From Micromonospora echinofusca (GTDB lineage: Bacteria; Actinomycetota; Actinomycetes; Mycobacteriales; Micromonosporaceae): a DNA stretch of 64,000 nucleotides. Made by a program: the position numbers and the translations under genes. This document shows positions 62,718 through 64,000 of the stretch, in pieces (the first letter of the stretch is position 1; each line of letters opens with the position of its first letter). The notes under the pieces were generated by a model, which did no database searches, was not told where the DNA came from, and saw only the letters and a list, made by a program, of their open reading frames with translations. The stretch spans positions 3,116,501-3,180,500 of the forward strand of contig NZ_LT607733.1 of NCBI RefSeq assembly GCF_900091445.1, given 5' to 3'.

Positions 62718-63629
62718 ATGACGGCGCAACCGGTGACCACGCAGCAGTCCTCGACCCCGGCCGACGTCCCGGCGACCGTGCGGGCCTCGCTGTCGCCGTC
62801 GCGGGCGGCGGATTTCAAGACCTGCCCGCTGCTCTACCGGTTCCGCAGCATCGACCGGCTGCCCGAGCGGCCGACCGTCGAGCAGGCCCGGGGCACGCTG
62901 GTGCACGCGGTGCTGGAGCGGCTGTTCGACCTGCCGGCCACCGGGCGCACCCCGGCGGCGGCCGGCGACCTGGTCGGCCCGCAGTGGGACCGGTTGGTCA
63001 CCGAGCAGCCGGAGCTGGCGGCGCTGTTCGCCGACGGCGACTCCCCCGCCGCGGCCGAGTTCCTCCGCTCCGCCGCCGCGCTGCTGGAGGGCTACTTCGC
63101 GGTGGAGGATCCGCGCCGGCTGGAGCCGGCCGAGCGGGAGAGCCTGATCTCGGCGGTGGTCGACGAGGAGCTGCTGATCCGGGGCTACGTCGACCGGCTC
63201 GACGTGGCGCCCGACGGGGCGCTGCGGGTGGTCGACTACAAGACCGGCGGCGCGCCGCGAGAGGCGTTCGAGGCCAGGGCGTTGTTCCAGCTCAAGTTCT
63301 ACGCGCTGGTGCTCTGGCGCACCCGGGGTGTGGTTCCCCGGGTGCTGCGGCTGCTCTACCTCAAGGACGCGGAGGTCTGCGACTACGCCCCCGACGCCGA
63401 CGAGCTGCTGCGCTTCGAGCGCACGGTGGTGGCGTTGTGGCGGGCCATCGAGCAGGCGACCGCGCAGCAGGACTTCCGCCCCCGGCCGAGCCGGCTGTGC
63501 GACTGGTGCAGCCACCAGGCGCTCTGCCCGACCTACGGGGGCACGCCGCCGCCGTTTCCGACCCTGGCGGCGCCGGATCCGCTGCGTGACGCCCGGTCGC
63601 ACCCGACGCCCCCGGGCGCCGACGAGTGA
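62718..63629 (+). CDS. RecB-family (PD-(D/E)XK) exonuclease
   Basis: 303 residues, ATG 6 nt after TAACCT. LSPSRAADFKTCPLLYRFRSID starts the fold; GTLVHAVLERLF has the catalytic His; VVDYKTG the D-x-K of motif III. Cys36 with Cys261, Cys264 and Cys270 form the four-cysteine AddB-type iron-sulfur set. It probably acts in DNA repair, and an equivalent gene (Rv2119) follows trmI in M. tuberculosis. Confidence 0.93.
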   Translation: MTAQPVTTQQSSTPADVPATVRASLSPSRAADFKTCPLLYRFRSIDRLPERPTVEQARGTLVHAVLERLFDLPATGRTPAAAGDLVGPQWDRLVTEQPELAALFADGDSPAAAEFLRSAAALLEGYFAVEDPRRLEPAERESLISAVVDEELLIRGYVDRLDVAPDGALRVVDYKTGGAPREAFEARALFQLKFYALVLWRTRGVVPRVLRLLYLKDAEVCDYAPDADELLRFERTVVALWRAIEQATAQQDFRPRPSRLCDWCSHQALCPTYGGTPPPFPTLAAPDPLRDARSHPTPPGADE

Positions 63630-63672
63630 CCCGAGGCCCCCACCCGGCCGGCGCCGACAGGGATGAGGGGCT

Positions 63673-63690
63673 CTCCTCCTGACGGAGGAG
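63673..63690 (+). terminator. Weak hairpin after the recB-like gene
   Basis: CTCCTCC (63673-63679) pairs with GGAGGAG (63684-63690) across a TGAC loop, 44 nt after the stop. Confidence 0.5.
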
Positions 63691-63746
63691 GCCGACCTCA
63701 CCGCCGGCGACGATCAATCGGGCGGGTTGGCGGATAGCGTCGCGGT

Positions 63747-64000
63747 ATGACTTCGGCCCCCCGGGCGTGGCTGCGCCGGCACCCCCTCGCCGCGGACGCG
63801 CTCCTCGCCGGGGGGCTCGTCGTGGCGGAGGTGGTGCTCACCGCGCTGACTCCCCGCGAGTTCTGGCCGGGGCGGCTGCTGGCGGCGCTGGGCTGGAGCG
63901 TGGTGTGCGCCGTGCCGGTGGCGTGGCGGCGGGTGGCCCCGTGGGCGGCGGTCGCGCTGGCGGTGGCGACGCTGGCGGTGCCCCTGCTGCTCGGCCCCGC
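63747..64000 (+). CDS. Probable sensor histidine kinase, N-terminal membrane part (3' end outside window)
   Basis: Open frame from ATG 63747, 6 nt after TAGCGT, running off the window after 84 codons. It encodes WLRRHPLAADALLAGGLVV then three hydrophobic helices with a PVAWRRVAPWAAVALA turn. This resembles the four-helix N-terminus of NarL-type actinobacterial sensor kinases. No kinase motif is included, so the call is tentative. Confidence 0.6.
   Translation, partial: MTSAPRAWLRRHPLAADALLAGGLVVAEVVLTALTPREFWPGRLLAALGWSVVCAVPVAWRRVAPWAAVALAVATLAVPLLLGP

Overview
This window is very GC-rich, densely coding chromosomal DNA of an actinomycete. The Pup-proteasome genes, RbpA, a SapB-type lanthipeptide cluster, polyprenol-phosphomannose synthase next to apolipoprotein N-acyltransferase, and many GTG starts point to Micromonosporaceae, most likely Micromonospora or a close relative (inference). 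No rRNA, tRNA, CRISPR array, insertion sequence or prophage was seen.

Layout. 1-2.75 kb: the end of a LacI-type regulator overlapping a GH95-like glycosidase. 2.8-7.6 kb: a Nudix/SDR/flavin monooxygenase operon, a TetR repressor and an MFS transporter, tied together by two matching palindromic operators. 7.7-9.6 kb: an Ala/Arg/Glu-rich coiled-coil protein with an N-terminal zinc-finger-like segment, and a PNPOx-family protein. 9.9-13.4 kb: the conserved block rbpA / fxsA / ppm / lnt; rbpA has a SigR-like promoter. 13.45-13.75 kb: a promoter-to-terminator unit with no convincing ORF, a candidate small RNA. 13.8-22.1 kb: a lysine-aminomutase locus. kamA is divergent from a translationally coupled run kdd - amidohydrolase - kamD - kamE - kal - glmL-like. 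This encodes most of the lysine fermentation route, but no kce is present. 22.4-30.8 kb: phosphatase, AsnC/Lrp regulator, acyl-CoA dehydrogenase, M24 peptidase, secreted-type GH18 chitinase with ricin-type lectin domain, DUF4037 protein, 5'-3' exonuclease and MHYT protein. 30.9-33.8 kb: helY-like helicase.

33.8-44.7 kb: HAD protein, TetR regulator, lipid kinase, then a SapB (ram/amf)-type class III lanthipeptide cluster: lanKC, two tandem precursor genes, two ABC transporter genes and two LuxR-type regulators. This segment lies between helY and tatC, which are neighbours in mycobacteria as far as I recall.

45.2-59.7 kb: tatC, tatA, pafC, pafB, DUF3866, an AhpD-like protein, pafA, prcA, prcB, a frameshifted endonuclease VII-like remnant, pup, dop, arc/mpa and a ferredoxin. 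This is a complete Pup ligase, depupylase, unfoldase and 20S core set on one strand. 59.8-64 kb: hypothetical protein, trmI, site-2 protease with a CBS-like tail, RecB-family exonuclease and the start of a probable sensor kinase.

A recurring signal is a TANNNT-like hexamer ending 6-7 nt before the start codon of at least a dozen genes, which suggests leaderless transcripts and was used to choose several starts. The most unusual content is the lysine-aminomutase locus, the candidate RNA at 13.5-13.75 kb, and the duplicated SapB-like precursor genes with a hairpin separating them from their transporters.
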